Part shown: positions 1 through 8,214 of the stretch, in pieces
How the letters are laid out: every line of letters begins with the position of its first letter
Position numbering within the stretch: the stretch's first letter is position 1
Assembly: GCA_937931785.1 (NCBI GenBank)
Contig: CALHAX010000055.1
Location: forward strand, 1 to 33,539
Origin: an uncultured Hyphomicrobiaceae bacterium
GTDB lineage: Bacteria > Pseudomonadota > Alphaproteobacteria > Rhizobiales > CALHAX01
DNA length: 33,539 bases
Direction: 5' to 3'
Made by a program: the position numbers and the translations under genes
The notes under the pieces: model-generated
What the model was told of the DNA's origin: nothing
Databases searched by the model: none
The model's input: the letters and a program-made list of their open reading frames with translations, nothing else

Positions 1-219
1 TGGCCGCAATTGCCGCTGCAGAAGAAGCGGAACGCGAGCGGCAGGAAGCTGAACGCCTTCGTGTCATTGCCGAAGAAAAAGCCGAACAGGAACGCAAGCG
101 CCTGGCCGCAATTGCCGCTGCAGAAGAAGCGGAACGCGAGCGGCAGGAAGCTGAACGCCTTCGTGTCATTGCCGAAGAAAAAGCCGAACAGGAACGCAAG
201 CGCCTGGCCGCAATTGCCG
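1..219 (+). repeat. Perfect 102-bp coding tandem repeat (34 aa unit)
   Basis: The unit starting at base 1 recurs at 103 and begins again at 205, where it diverges after about 15 bases. The two full copies are identical at the nucleotide level. The length is 34 codons, so copy-number change keeps the frame. The unit encodes an Ala-rich stretch followed by alternating Glu/Arg/Lys, as in coiled-coil or stalk regions. The array continues beyond the left edge, so total copy number is unknown. Confidence 0.95.
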
Positions 220-1154
220 CCACCAACGAGGCTCGCCGCCTGCAACTGGCGCAACGCAACGCAAGACGAAAAGATTATCGCTTGGTCGCGGAGTATAATG
301 GCACACCGTTGGAACTGTGGGAAGAACGTAAAAAAGTGCGTGCAGCAAATAAGGACCTTTCAAAAATTGACGAAGCACGCTTCGCAAAACGAAAGTCTGA
401 CAGTCGCGGTCGGGTTATCCTGTCAGGCAAAGTCGCATCACCACAAATGCGGATCGCATTGCGTCGCCATGCCCGTGCGCAATTCGACGGCGATGTTGTG
501 GATCGCCTTGAGGTCATTGATGGGGCCGAAGATCCGGAATGGCAGGCGGCAGCAGTGCATGGAATTGATGAACTCTCGCGCCTGCGCAATGGCGCAGCAC
601 TTGTAACCCAGAGCGACGTTGATCTTTACGGCGACGCTGTAAGCAACGATGCCGCGCAGGCGGTTCGGGCCGCGATCGATCGCAAGACACCCTCACGCTT
701 TGAGGTTTCATCCCTCATAATAGCTCCAAAAGCTCTTGAAAAAACAGCCGTAGAAGAGGTCCTGGAAAAGGATGCCCCCGTTAACGCGGGCGAATGTGGA
801 AACCTTATGAATTCGGTCGCCACGTTTGCGCCCATCCGCTTTGCCTCCGAAAAAGCGGAGATCCGCAAATCCGATACCCCAACACTCGACAAACTCGCAG
901 TGATTGCCGAGAAATGCCCACGTACGAAAGTCAGGGTCGCAGGACATACGGATTCACGCGGACCTGAAGCTTACAATCAGAAACTCTCCGAACAACGTGC
1001 CGAAGCAGTGTTGGATTATCTCGCCAAAAAGGGCATCGCACGCAACCGCATGAGGGCGCGTGGTCTCGGCGAAAGTCAGCCGTTGGTCAGCAACGCAACG
1101 CGCGCTGATCGCACGAAGAACAGACGCATCGAATTCACAGTGACCGAACAGTAA
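1..1154 (+). CDS. OmpA-family outer-membrane/peptidoglycan-linking protein, 5'-truncated by window edge
   Basis: The frame is open from the first base, so the true start lies left of the window. The visible N-terminal part is an Ala/Glu/Arg-rich, charged helical region built of 34-residue repeats and likely to form a long coiled coil. A middle segment (about nt 410-750) looks like a BON-type fold (inference). The C-terminal 110 residues are an OmpA-like peptidoglycan-binding domain: the block GHTDSRG (about nt 943-963) is followed by an N-x-x-L-S-x-x-RA helix, which carry the Asp and Arg that bind diaminopimelate in this family, and it ends with a typical NRRIEFTV strand. The family anchors the outer membrane or an envelope complex to the cell wall. 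Stop TAA at 1152-1154 is followed directly by a second TAA. The repeat region is the odd feature. Family assignment is secure; the particular role is unknown. Confidence 0.88.
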   Translation, partial: AAIAAAEEAERERQEAERLRVIAEEKAEQERKRLAAIAAAEEAERERQEAERLRVIAEEKAEQERKRLAAIAATNEARRLQLAQRNARRKDYRLVAEYNGTPLELWEERKKVRAANKDLSKIDEARFAKRKSDSRGRVILSGKVASPQMRIALRRHARAQFDGDVVDRLEVIDGAEDPEWQAAAVHGIDELSRLRNGAALVTQSDVDLYGDAVSNDAAQAVRAAIDRKTPSRFEVSSLIIAPKALEKTAVEEVLEKDAPVNAGECGNLMNSVATFAPIRFASEKAEIRKSDTPTLDKLAVIAEKCPRTKVRVAGHTDSRGPEAYNQKLSEQRAEAVLDYLAKKGIARNRMRARGLGESQPLVSNATRADRTKNRRIEFTVTEQ

Positions 1155-1216
1155 TAAAGGGGCGCACCGTACGAAGATGCGGACGCACCTCGTCAAGAGA
1201 CGAACGGAGAACAAAC

Positions 1217-1318
1217 GTGTTGTACCTGCTGCAAGCCTTGATGCCTTATGTCGTACTGTCCGTGATACTTGGTTTCGTTGTCGGTTGGTTCGCCTGCGGA
1301 CGAGAAGACGAAAGATAG
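1217..1318 (+). CDS. Putative 33-aa single-pass membrane micro-protein
   Basis: A GTG start with CGGAGA six bases upstream opens a 33-codon frame ending TAG at 1316-1318. The product is almost all one hydrophobic helix, followed by a short charged tail (REDER). Its core, MPY-x-VL then LGF-x-VGWFAC, closely matches the first 25 residues of the protein beginning at 1382 (MPY-x-VL then LG-x-x-FVGAWFAC). This suggests a real coding sequence that arose by partial duplication, or shares a membrane-anchor motif, with that gene. It sits 62 nt after the OmpA gene and 63 nt before the larger gene on the same strand. No function is known. The resemblance is visible in the sequence; expression is inference. 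Confidence 0.5.
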   Translation: MLYLLQALMPYVVLSVILGFVVGWFACGREDER

Positions 1319-1337
1319 AAAACACCAAGTCTGGCAC

Positions 1338-1356
1338 GTGATGAAAGGTTCATCAC
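1338..1356. promoter_or_regulatory. Perfect inverted repeat upstream of the HhH-domain membrane protein
   Basis: GTGATGAA and TTCATCAC are exact reverse complements separated by AGG. The repeat lies between the micro-ORF and the Shine-Dalgarno AAGGAG of the gene at 1382. There is no T-run, so it is not an intrinsic terminator. It could be an operator for a dimeric regulator or an RNA hairpin that modulates translation of the downstream gene. Confidence 0.45.
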
Positions 1357-1381
1357 AACCGCCTGAAGGAGACTGTTTCGC

Positions 1382-3391
1382 ATGCCTTACTTCGTGCTCT
1401 ACACAGCGCTGCTCTTGCTGGGTTCTTTCTTTGTCGGCGCTTGGTTTGCGTGCGTCATGCGCAAGATATTCAACTTTGGTGCGCGTCCCGTACTGCAAAC
1501 AGCAGGGGCTGCTGCAGGTGCTGGAGCGGTCGCTACGGCAGACGTGGTCGCGCGTTCGAAACCCGACGCAGTTCCCTCAGCGGCTGTAGCGTCTGACAGG
1601 TCCGCAGAGACCACTTTGTTTGGCGATCGCAACGCCGCCGAGCAGGCCGTTCTGGACAGTGAGGCACACCGCGACGACCCAGTGTTAGCCCCCGGGGCTG
1701 CTCAAATCACTGAAACACAAACCCCAGAACCTATACCTGCTCCAGAGCCGATTGAGCCAGATGCAAACGCTCCCGTTGCAAAGGATAAAAAAGAACCTGC
1801 TGGTGATCATGCCGCATCCAGGATCGAAGAACCAACAACAGATCATGTCGGCGAAATTTCGAACATCGCAGAAACGACCGCACCGACGGATGTCGCGAGC
1901 GCTGTCGCAGCCGCAAGCGCAGCAGCAGCCGCAGCGATTGCCGCCGCCAAAGCGGGAAGCGCGGCCATCCAGGAACCTATTACGGATGCAGCACCAGTAC
2001 AAGAATTCAACGATATTCTCCCATCACCGGACGAGGATGGTTTTGAGTTCATCTCTCCACCTGTTGCAATAAAGGAATCGGCCGCAATAACACCGATCGA
2101 AACATCCAGTCGCGAAGACAATGCGGAAGTCGCGGTGGACAACGACATACAAGAACCCGAGCCTGTCCCCGCTTACGCGCCTGAGCATACTTCGCAAACG
2201 GAGTCTCAGGCAGAACACCATGCAACAGAGCACCAACAGATTGCAGATACAAACCAGCACCCCGGGCACAGCAAGAGCGACGAGCAGGTTGAAACCTCTG
2301 AGGTAGATCACACACCGCAACCTGACATGGAAACGGCTGCAATTGCCGCTTCAGCTGCAGGCGCCACCGCGCTGGCAACCCAGAACATGCAACCTGCAGA
2401 AGAAACTGCATCTATTCCAGAACCAGCCACGGGTGAAATAGACTCCCTCCCCTTCGCAGAAGCCGATCCAGACGACCTTATGCGTATCAAAGGCATCGAT
2501 CAGGAAACACAAGACACATTGAACGGATTGGGTATCCACCGTTACGAGCAGATTGCACAATTTTCATCAGAAAATGTTGCAGAACTCGATCATCAACTCG
2601 GCGCACCAGCACGCATCTCACGTGAAGGTTGGATTGAACAGGCCACAATCTTGTCGCGCGGGAACGAAACTTACTTTTCAGGTCGCCAGTACCGAAACAG
2701 AAGAACATCGTCACACGCATCTGCCACAAAGGGCGTGACCACCGCTGGAACCGATGCAGCGAGCACGATGCCAGCAGCAGCGACCGGAGGCCTTTCTGGT
2801 GCCACCATCACAGCGGCGGTTGTCGGCCGTGCGTCTTCCAACATCGCGCATGAAGAACCGTCAGGTCGCACCACTGATGCAATCTCAAGTTTTCACGCTC
2901 AAAGCTCAGGAAAAACCCAGGCAACTGAAGAAAATACACTTGCAGAACGACAGGACCGCGAACCCCGTGAGCCACGCGCAGACCGCGAACCCCGTGAACC
3001 ACGCGCAGACCGCGAGCCGCGCGCAGAGCATGAGACCGGCGCGACTGAACGTAGCGAAAGCACCCTGGGATCAGCAACACGCTCACGTCCGGGCGCAGCA
3101 CGTGTTGGCCGCAGTATACCAGGGGTCGGCAATCCGGAAAGCCGCCGCATCGGAGCCAGCGGCGGCGGACAAATGCTTCAGTCATCAGAAGCGAACGACC
3201 TCAAACGCATTCGTGGCGTTGGCGTCGTCATCGAGAAAAAACTCAACGCGATGGGCGTTCACTCCTACGCTCAGATTGCAGCGTGGACGGAACCCGATAT
3301 CGACCAGGTCAATTCCATCCTGGACTTCAGTGGTCGGATAGAACGTGAAAACTGGATCGAACAGGCAAAGGTTCTCGTTAAAAAGACATAA
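1382..3391 (+). CDS. Membrane-anchored Ala/Pro/Glu-rich protein with two helix-hairpin-helix-like domains
   Basis: 669 residues. Start ATG has a good AAGGAG seven bases upstream. Residues 3-24 form one membrane helix ending WFAC. A long low-complexity region rich in Ala, Pro, Glu and Gln follows, including an almost pure Ala run (about 171-195). An HhH-like domain lies at 363-424 and a second at 604-667, joined by a disordered stretch with REP/RAD repeats (525-548). Both domains read L-x-x-I-x-G-[IV] near the start, a Leu-Gly/Met-Gly turn, a QIA helix, a Gly/Ala-x-x-Arg-Ile loop and end WIEQA-x-x-L. The same domain ends L21 in this window and, from memory, NuoE of Rhizobiales. The topology implies a tethered cytoplasmic tail whose tip domain could bind a protein or nucleic acid. 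No catalytic motif is seen. Function unknown. Confidence 0.85.
   Translation: MPYFVLYTALLLLGSFFVGAWFACVMRKIFNFGARPVLQTAGAAAGAGAVATADVVARSKPDAVPSAAVASDRSAETTLFGDRNAAEQAVLDSEAHRDDPVLAPGAAQITETQTPEPIPAPEPIEPDANAPVAKDKKEPAGDHAASRIEEPTTDHVGEISNIAETTAPTDVASAVAAASAAAAAAIAAAKAGSAAIQEPITDAAPVQEFNDILPSPDEDGFEFISPPVAIKESAAITPIETSSREDNAEVAVDNDIQEPEPVPAYAPEHTSQTESQAEHHATEHQQIADTNQHPGHSKSDEQVETSEVDHTPQPDMETAAIAASAAGATALATQNMQPAEETASIPEPATGEIDSLPFAEADPDDLMRIKGIDQETQDTLNGLGIHRYEQIAQFSSENVAELDHQLGAPARISREGWIEQATILSRGNETYFSGRQYRNRRTSSHASATKGVTTAGTDAASTMPAAATGGLSGATITAAVVGRASSNIAHEEPSGRTTDAISSFHAQSSGKTQATEENTLAERQDREPREPRADREPREPRADREPRAEHETGATERSESTLGSATRSRPGAARVGRSIPGVGNPESRRIGASGGGQMLQSSEANDLKRIRGVGVVIEKKLNAMGVHSYAQIAAWTEPDIDQVNSILDFSGRIERENWIEQAKVLVKKT
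2468..2653 (+). other. HhH-like domain, copy A (internal, degenerate)
   Basis: Encodes residues 363-424 of the anchored protein. It keeps the L-x-x-IKG-I entry, the LNGLGI turn, the YEQIA helix and the closing REGWIEQA, but the middle loop has GAPARIS where the other two copies have F-x-GRI. It is the most diverged of the three copies in the window. Confidence 0.8.
2954..3025 (+). repeat. 27-bp coding tandem repeat (DREPREPRA unit)
   Basis: Two nearly identical 27-bp units at 2954-2980 and 2981-3007 differ at one visible position (gag/gaa). A partial third follows to about 3025. The unit encodes nine residues that alternate acidic and basic with Pro. It forms a flexible charged linker ahead of the last domain. 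Confidence 0.9.
3191..3388 (+). other. HhH-like domain, copy B (C-terminal)
   Basis: Encodes residues 604-669 minus the last codons. It begins NDLKRIRGVG, has the LNAMGV turn, the YAQIAAW helix, the DFSGRIERENW loop and ends WIEQAKVL. It is close to the L21 extension at 31380-31565 over the whole length without gaps. Confidence 0.85.
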
Positions 3392-3442
3392 GGCAAACTC
3401 GGAAAGTTCGAATCCCCAATGTTTGAATGTCTATAGCGCGTC

Positions 3443-3459
3443 TGATTCAAATGGAATCA
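3443..3459. promoter_or_regulatory. Inverted repeat whose arms contain GANTC sites, in a GANTC-rich gap
   Basis: TGATTC and GAATCA flank AAATG. Both arms contain a GANTC sequence, the target of the alphaproteobacterial cell-cycle methylase CcrM. Further GANTC sites lie at 3410-3414 and 3518-3522, so four occur in about 113 bp. The gap separates two convergent genes, so an ordinary promoter role is not obvious. The role is unknown. Confidence 0.35.
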
Positions 3460-3521
3460 TGACGCAATGGTCCAAGTCGCTCCACTGGCATCCCAATGTC
3501 TCGAGGTAAACCTGAAAGACT

Positions 3522-4424
3522 CTAGTCTGTGTCTCGCGCCAGAAACGCAACGATCGCCTCGATCGTTGGCGCATCTCTCAACAAGGGCGCATGTCCCTGT
3601 CCCTTTACATCAACCCGAACAGTGCCGGGATGTAACCGGCACATCTTGTCGAGCGTTGCAACGCTAAGAATGTCCGAGTTTTCACCCCGGATAACCATCA
3701 AAGGAAAGCGGCGCAACGCATTGAACTGGGGCCAGAGTTCAGGTGGTGCACTATCGAGGTCCACATTCGTCACAGCACGCGCAATCGCCTTGTCGTACCC
3801 TGAGACCGGTTGACCATTCACATCATTGAACCATTGTTCCGCAACGACCCGCCATTCCGACTCATCGATGTCGGGAAAGTCCCGTTGCCCTATATCCTTG
3901 ACGATCCGCGTGGCATCATTCCAATCAACCGGATCCGGAATGCGTCCGGCATATCCTGTAATCCGCGCCAGACCATCCGCCTCTATCACGGGCCCTATGT
4001 CATTCAGGACAACGGACATCAAAGCGGTTGGTCGCATAGCACCAAGAATCATCGCGATCAGCCCGCCGCGGGACGTCCCGACAACATGGGCTTTGTGAAC
4101 CATTTCACGCGCCATCAAATCCGTCAGGTCTAGCGCCTCCATAAACGGAGAATAATTTTTCCAGTCCGTGTCGTGATCGGATTGTCCGCGGCCGCGGTAG
4201 TCGACCGCGAGGACGCGATGCCCAGCGGCACACAACGCGTCGCAGAGCATCTCGAAATCACGAGCATTGCGGGTCAGCCCCGGCAAGCAGACAACCGGAT
4301 AGTTAGTGACCACCTCAGGGTCGTAAGAGCGCGCATGAAGCCGCAAGCCATCGCGGGACGTGAAGAAGACATCACGCCATAAAGACGCGTCCTGCAGATC
4401 AGTCTTAACGTTCACGGCCTGCAT
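3522..4424 (-). CDS. Alpha/beta-fold hydrolase
   Basis: 300 residues from ATG 4424, chosen because GAGG lies five bases upstream. An in-frame ATG at 4505 adds 27 unconvincing residues and has no clear ribosome site. The chain shows a hydrolase core: LPGLTRNARDF (oxyanion loop region), the DYRGRGQS turn, the nucleophile elbow GTSRGG with Ser118, a GENSDIL segment likely carrying the acid, and GQGHAPLL with the catalytic His. The arrangement resembles epoxide-hydrolase/esterase-like enzymes with a cap domain. The substrate cannot be named. It follows the lytic transglycosylase on the same strand after about 105 nt, so the two may be co-transcribed. Confidence 0.85.
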   Translation of the reverse strand: MQAVNVKTDLQDASLWRDVFFTSRDGLRLHARSYDPEVVTNYPVVCLPGLTRNARDFEMLCDALCAAGHRVLAVDYRGRGQSDHDTDWKNYSPFMEALDLTDLMAREMVHKAHVVGTSRGGLIAMILGAMRPTALMSVVLNDIGPVIEADGLARITGYAGRIPDPVDWNDATRIVKDIGQRDFPDIDESEWRVVAEQWFNDVNGQPVSGYDKAIARAVTNVDLDSAPPELWPQFNALRRFPLMVIRGENSDILSVATLDKMCRLHPGTVRVDVKGQGHAPLLRDAPTIEAIVAFLARDTD

Positions 4425-4529
4425 ATGCCTCGGTGCCTCATCCTCGTGTTGTAGAGACGCGCTATATCGCACTGACCAACAGATCGCCAGCATGCAGCGC
4501 CACAACTGTCAGCGAAACCGGGCCAATGC

Positions 4530-7115
4530 TCAGAAGGTGCCGCGCTGGATATCCTTGGTGATCTGCAGCGCGGTATCCGGCTTGCCGAGGCGGGCACGAT
4601 AGACTTGAAGGTTTGCCATGACCTTCTTCACATACTCGCGTGTTTCCTCAAGATGGATCAATTCGATCCAGTCAATCGGATCGATACTTCGATCACGTGG
4701 ATCACCACTCTTCCCAATCCAGTATCGCGCACGACCAGGCCCGGCATTATATCCGGCATAGGCGAGAATATACGAACCACCGAATTCCTGGAGGCGACCA
4801 GTAACGTAAGCACTGGCGAGTGTCGCATTATAGGCCGGGTCGCTGGACAGACGACGGCTGAGTGCACGCCGCGACCCACATCGCAAACCATGCTCACGGC
4901 ATACGCCATGCGCCGTGGCGGGCATCACCTGCAACACACCACGTGCACCAACAATGCTCTTGATCAGCGTATTGAACTCACTCTCCTGCCGCGCAAGTCC
5001 ATACAGCATGGCAGGCTCCGGCGGATCGACAAGCGGTTTGAACAAGGGAAACGCGTGGGTTGGATAAGCGTATTCGTATAACGGTATGCCATGGAACAAG
5101 GCGGATTTGCCCAGGCGAACGGACATCTGCGTATCACCGGTCGATTTCGCAAATTCGGCGGCGAGATGGAAGATGTGTGCCTCTTGTTTTGATTTCTGAA
5201 TCGCCCGCAGGAACCGCCGCACAATTGCACCGTTGCCAGATAGCCGCGCAAACCGAAGTGCCTGCAATATATCACTGTTCTGAGCGTCCTTGATCCGCTC
5301 CCGCGTCAGTTCAGGAGGTTTCGGAAGCGACAGCTTAACAAGGTCGGGGCTCAACTTCTGCTGGGCCAATTGTCCATAAAAAGTTTGGGGCTCTTTCGCA
5401 GCCTGAGTATAGCTGCGGGTTGCACCGCCCACATCACCCATTACGTCGTAAACCCGCCCGAGCCAGTAGTGCGATTGCGCGCGCGTGCGTGGCCCATCTG
5501 CAGATGCCGTGAAAGCCTTGAAATGCTCCAGCGCCGGTTCCAGTTCGTTGAGAAATCGAAACGCAATCCATCCGGACATGAAAAGCGACTGATTACGCGC
5601 ATTTACGCTCAAGTCGCCGCCGGGTTTTACCGCAAGCTGATATGCCGTGCGGTAAGATTTTTTATACAACGCATTGAAGATATTGACGCGACGCTCTTCC
5701 CACCACCCATCGGGATTGACGAGTTGATCTGTCTCTGCGGGCGTCTGCAGCAACCTGTTCCATGCTTCACCATCACGGCCTTGCCGTCGCAGCAACTGCG
5801 TTCGATGGAACTCATATGGCCAGTCTACGATCGTAGCGGGAACCTTCTTGTCCGCAGAAGAAGCAATCGAAGATGTCGAGGCCGCTACAGTGGGAGCAAT
5901 CTCTCCACTATTTTTTTCCTCTTCACTCGAAGATTCAGAGCTCTTTATTACTTCAGCAAGTTTCGGTTTGCGAACCGGTAATGCGATGTTCTGCGCCGCC
6001 GCTTGCGCCGACTCTTTCTTCTCAATTGCAGCGATCGCTCGAACCGCCCCATTTAACCGTCGCTTGCTGCGGCTTCGATATGAGCGCCACACACGCAGCC
6101 GTGCGTTGGCCTTGGCGGCTGCATCTGGCCCAAGCTGCGCAATCATCCGCTTGATCGTTGCAAGACGACCGGATCGCCCGTAACGATCGTCATCCAGCAT
6201 ATACTGATCAAGCCGCCATTTGATGTCGTCTTCCGTCAAGATCGTTTTGAAACGCGCCAGAAACTGCTGCTCCACAGACACACCGAAGTTCCCCTCGCGC
6301 CATGCCTCGCGGACCCGCTTCTCCGCAGCGTGTGCCTTGCCTTCAGACCGTTCCAGTGCAGCCAGGGCAGCATGCCCCGCAGATGTTTCGGGTACACTGT
6401 CCTTGAAGAACCTGCGAACCTCCCCTGCACGCGCATTCTGGAAGAAAAGTGCTTCTTCTGCCCGGCGTCGCAGAAGATCATTTTCTGGCCATGACGGATT
6501 TGCCACCCGAAACGCTTCAATCGTTTGCGCATCGATACCAGAACCACCTCGGCGGTAGGCGAACCATTCGACAAGCTTGCGCGCCCCCGGATTCGATACA
6601 GTTCTGGCCTGCGCAAGTGCCTCAGACATCCGTCGTCCACCAACGTTCACCAAGGCACGCCGCACAACCTGAACATCCTGCGTATCATTACCAACCGACA
6701 GCAGCGGCGCGACCGCTTTTTCAGCAACCGTCTTTATGCGTTCAGGCGGGCCAAAAACGGGGGTTACAACCACCTTCGGCAAAGACGATCCGCGTAATGC
6801 AACCGGATCAGGAGGCGCAAATCTTACCTTTCGTGCGCGATCGCTGGTCAGCGTGGTAACGGGAGCTATGGGGTCTTCACCCTGCGCTGTGCGGTCGCTG
6901 TGATGTCCCGCCTGAGGCACGGCACTGGCTGCAAGCATGCCGGCAATCAAGATCATGAAAACGCTCGAACCACCCCAGATCAACCAGTCTCCAACGGAAG
7001 CCCGTGCAGGATTAGGCTTCGCCAATGCGGACACCTCGGCATCTTCGTCATGGGGCTGATCAAGGGGTTGTGTCACGTCAAGGTCCGTTTTACCGGGCCG
7101 CATGAGCGCGACCAC
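4530..7115 (-). CDS. Slt-type lytic murein transglycosylase
   Basis: 861 residues from GTG 7115, which has TAAGG seven bases upstream; ATG 7103 is an alternative. A single membrane helix at about 44-66 makes it an inner-membrane-anchored periplasmic enzyme. The middle is a long helical superhelix region with TPR-like pieces (WLGRVYDVMGD near 560). The C-terminal SLT domain (about 700-845) has the catalytic Glu711 in ARQESEFN, then GVLQVMPATA and the AGYNAGPGRA block. The family cleaves the MurNAc-GlcNAc bond and forms 1,6-anhydroMurNAc ends, which serves wall turnover or insertion of envelope machines. A low-complexity Ser/Glu patch near residues 395-425 is unusual but looks like a linker. 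It is divergent from dapA across 186 bp. Confidence 0.92.
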   Translation of the reverse strand: MVALMRPGKTDLDVTQPLDQPHDEDAEVSALAKPNPARASVGDWLIWGGSSVFMILIAGMLAASAVPQAGHHSDRTAQGEDPIAPVTTLTSDRARKVRFAPPDPVALRGSSLPKVVVTPVFGPPERIKTVAEKAVAPLLSVGNDTQDVQVVRRALVNVGGRRMSEALAQARTVSNPGARKLVEWFAYRRGGSGIDAQTIEAFRVANPSWPENDLLRRRAEEALFFQNARAGEVRRFFKDSVPETSAGHAALAALERSEGKAHAAEKRVREAWREGNFGVSVEQQFLARFKTILTEDDIKWRLDQYMLDDDRYGRSGRLATIKRMIAQLGPDAAAKANARLRVWRSYRSRSKRRLNGAVRAIAAIEKKESAQAAAQNIALPVRKPKLAEVIKSSESSSEEEKNSGEIAPTVAASTSSIASSADKKVPATIVDWPYEFHRTQLLRRQGRDGEAWNRLLQTPAETDQLVNPDGWWEERRVNIFNALYKKSYRTAYQLAVKPGGDLSVNARNQSLFMSGWIAFRFLNELEPALEHFKAFTASADGPRTRAQSHYWLGRVYDVMGDVGGATRSYTQAAKEPQTFYGQLAQQKLSPDLVKLSLPKPPELTRERIKDAQNSDILQALRFARLSGNGAIVRRFLRAIQKSKQEAHIFHLAAEFAKSTGDTQMSVRLGKSALFHGIPLYEYAYPTHAFPLFKPLVDPPEPAMLYGLARQESEFNTLIKSIVGARGVLQVMPATAHGVCREHGLRCGSRRALSRRLSSDPAYNATLASAYVTGRLQEFGGSYILAYAGYNAGPGRARYWIGKSGDPRDRSIDPIDWIELIHLEETREYVKKVMANLQVYRARLGKPDTALQITKDIQRGTF

Positions 7116-7301
7116 ATTGCAACCTTATCATAGCGCGGTGTGTCATGAATCCGGCAAATTCGTGTCAACGCTCGACTGGCCGGGCAACATACGTCTGTTC
7201 GTGCGCTTCAAATCTGCAACAAAGCCCGTCTTGCAGCCCGGTGCGACACACCATATGGTCCGCGCCGACTGCATATCGCGCACATCAAAGGAAATTTCGG
7301 C

Positions 7302-8183
7302 ATGTTCAAGGGCTCCTTCCCCGCACTCGTCACCCCGTTCAAGGACGGGGAGGTCGATGAGAAGGCGATGCGCGATCACATCGAATGGCAGATCACCGAA
7401 GGGTCACATGGTCTCGTACCTGTCGGCACAACCGGTGAGTCACCAACGTTGTCCCACGAAGAGCACAAGCGCGTGGTGGAATTGACGATCGAAGCTGCTG
7501 CAGGCCGTGTGCCGGTCATTGCAGGTGCCGGTTCGAACAACACCATCGAATCTGTCGATTTTGCGCAACATGCGGAAGGGGCAGGAGCCCAGGGTGTGCT
7601 CGTTGTCACCCCATATTACAATAAACCAAACCAGGACGGCATGTATGCGCATTTCTCGACCGTCGCGAAATCCACATCCCTGCCGATCATCATCTACAAT
7701 ATCCCGCCACGCTCCATCATTGACATGTCGGACGATACGATGGCGCGGCTCTACAACGATTTTGACAACATCATAGGGGTCAAGGACGCCACAGCAGACA
7801 TCACACGCATTTCGCATATGCGCGGGTTGGTCGACCGAAGCTTCAATTTCCTTTCAGGCGAAGACGCAACAGTGCTTGGCTTCATGGCACACGGCGGGCA
7901 TGGCACGATCTCGGTCACTGCGAACGTTGCGCCACGGCTCTGCTCCGAGTTTGTTGACGCCTGTCTGGCTGGTGATTTTGCAAAAGCCCTGGACTATCAG
8001 GACCGTCTCATGCCGTTGCACACAGCCATGTTTTGCGAACCAAGCCCGGGGCCCGCAAAGTACGCGCTGTCCTTATTGGGTCATATGACTCCGGATGTTC
8101 GCTCACCAATCGTCGGCTTGTCTGAGGGTGCCAAAGAGCAGATAAAGGCCGCACTCGTACACGCCGGCCTCAGCAACGCCTAG
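7302..8183 (+). CDS. dapA: 4-hydroxy-tetrahydrodipicolinate synthase
   Basis: 293 residues, normal for the family; start ATG with AAAGGA upstream. It condenses pyruvate with aspartate semialdehyde in the first committed step of lysine and meso-diaminopimelate synthesis in the cytoplasm. Visible active-site elements are the GTTGE motif (Thr43/Thr44), the YYNKP segment, Tyr132 and Arg137 in IYNIPPR, and the Schiff-base Lys161 in GVKDATAD. The neighbour smpB starts 31 nt later, an order common in Rhizobiales. The DAP supply links it functionally, though not necessarily by regulation, to the wall enzyme transcribed away from it. Confidence 0.97.
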   Translation: MFKGSFPALVTPFKDGEVDEKAMRDHIEWQITEGSHGLVPVGTTGESPTLSHEEHKRVVELTIEAAAGRVPVIAGAGSNNTIESVDFAQHAEGAGAQGVLVVTPYYNKPNQDGMYAHFSTVAKSTSLPIIIYNIPPRSIIDMSDDTMARLYNDFDNIIGVKDATADITRISHMRGLVDRSFNFLSGEDATVLGFMAHGGHGTISVTANVAPRLCSEFVDACLAGDFAKALDYQDRLMPLHTAMFCEPSPGPAKYALSLLGHMTPDVRSPIVGLSEGAKEQIKAALVHAGLSNA

Positions 8184-8214
8184 TCCATCGTCGAAGGATT
8201 GAAAGACACCCGCC

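Noticed and set aside
10-606. Long open frame overlapping the OmpA-like gene in another phase
   Set aside because: It is open mainly because the 102-bp repeat lacks stops in that phase; the product is Arg/Lys/Pro-rich without domain features, while the frame 3 product has a clear OmpA domain.
4360-4602. Rightward 80-codon frame between the hydrolase and the transglycosylase
   Set aside because: It lies mostly antisense to the two leftward genes, lacks a ribosome site and has no recognisable features.
7116-7301. Lysine riboswitch or attenuator before dapA
   Set aside because: No riboswitch core or terminator-like stem is visible and the class is not expected in this group.
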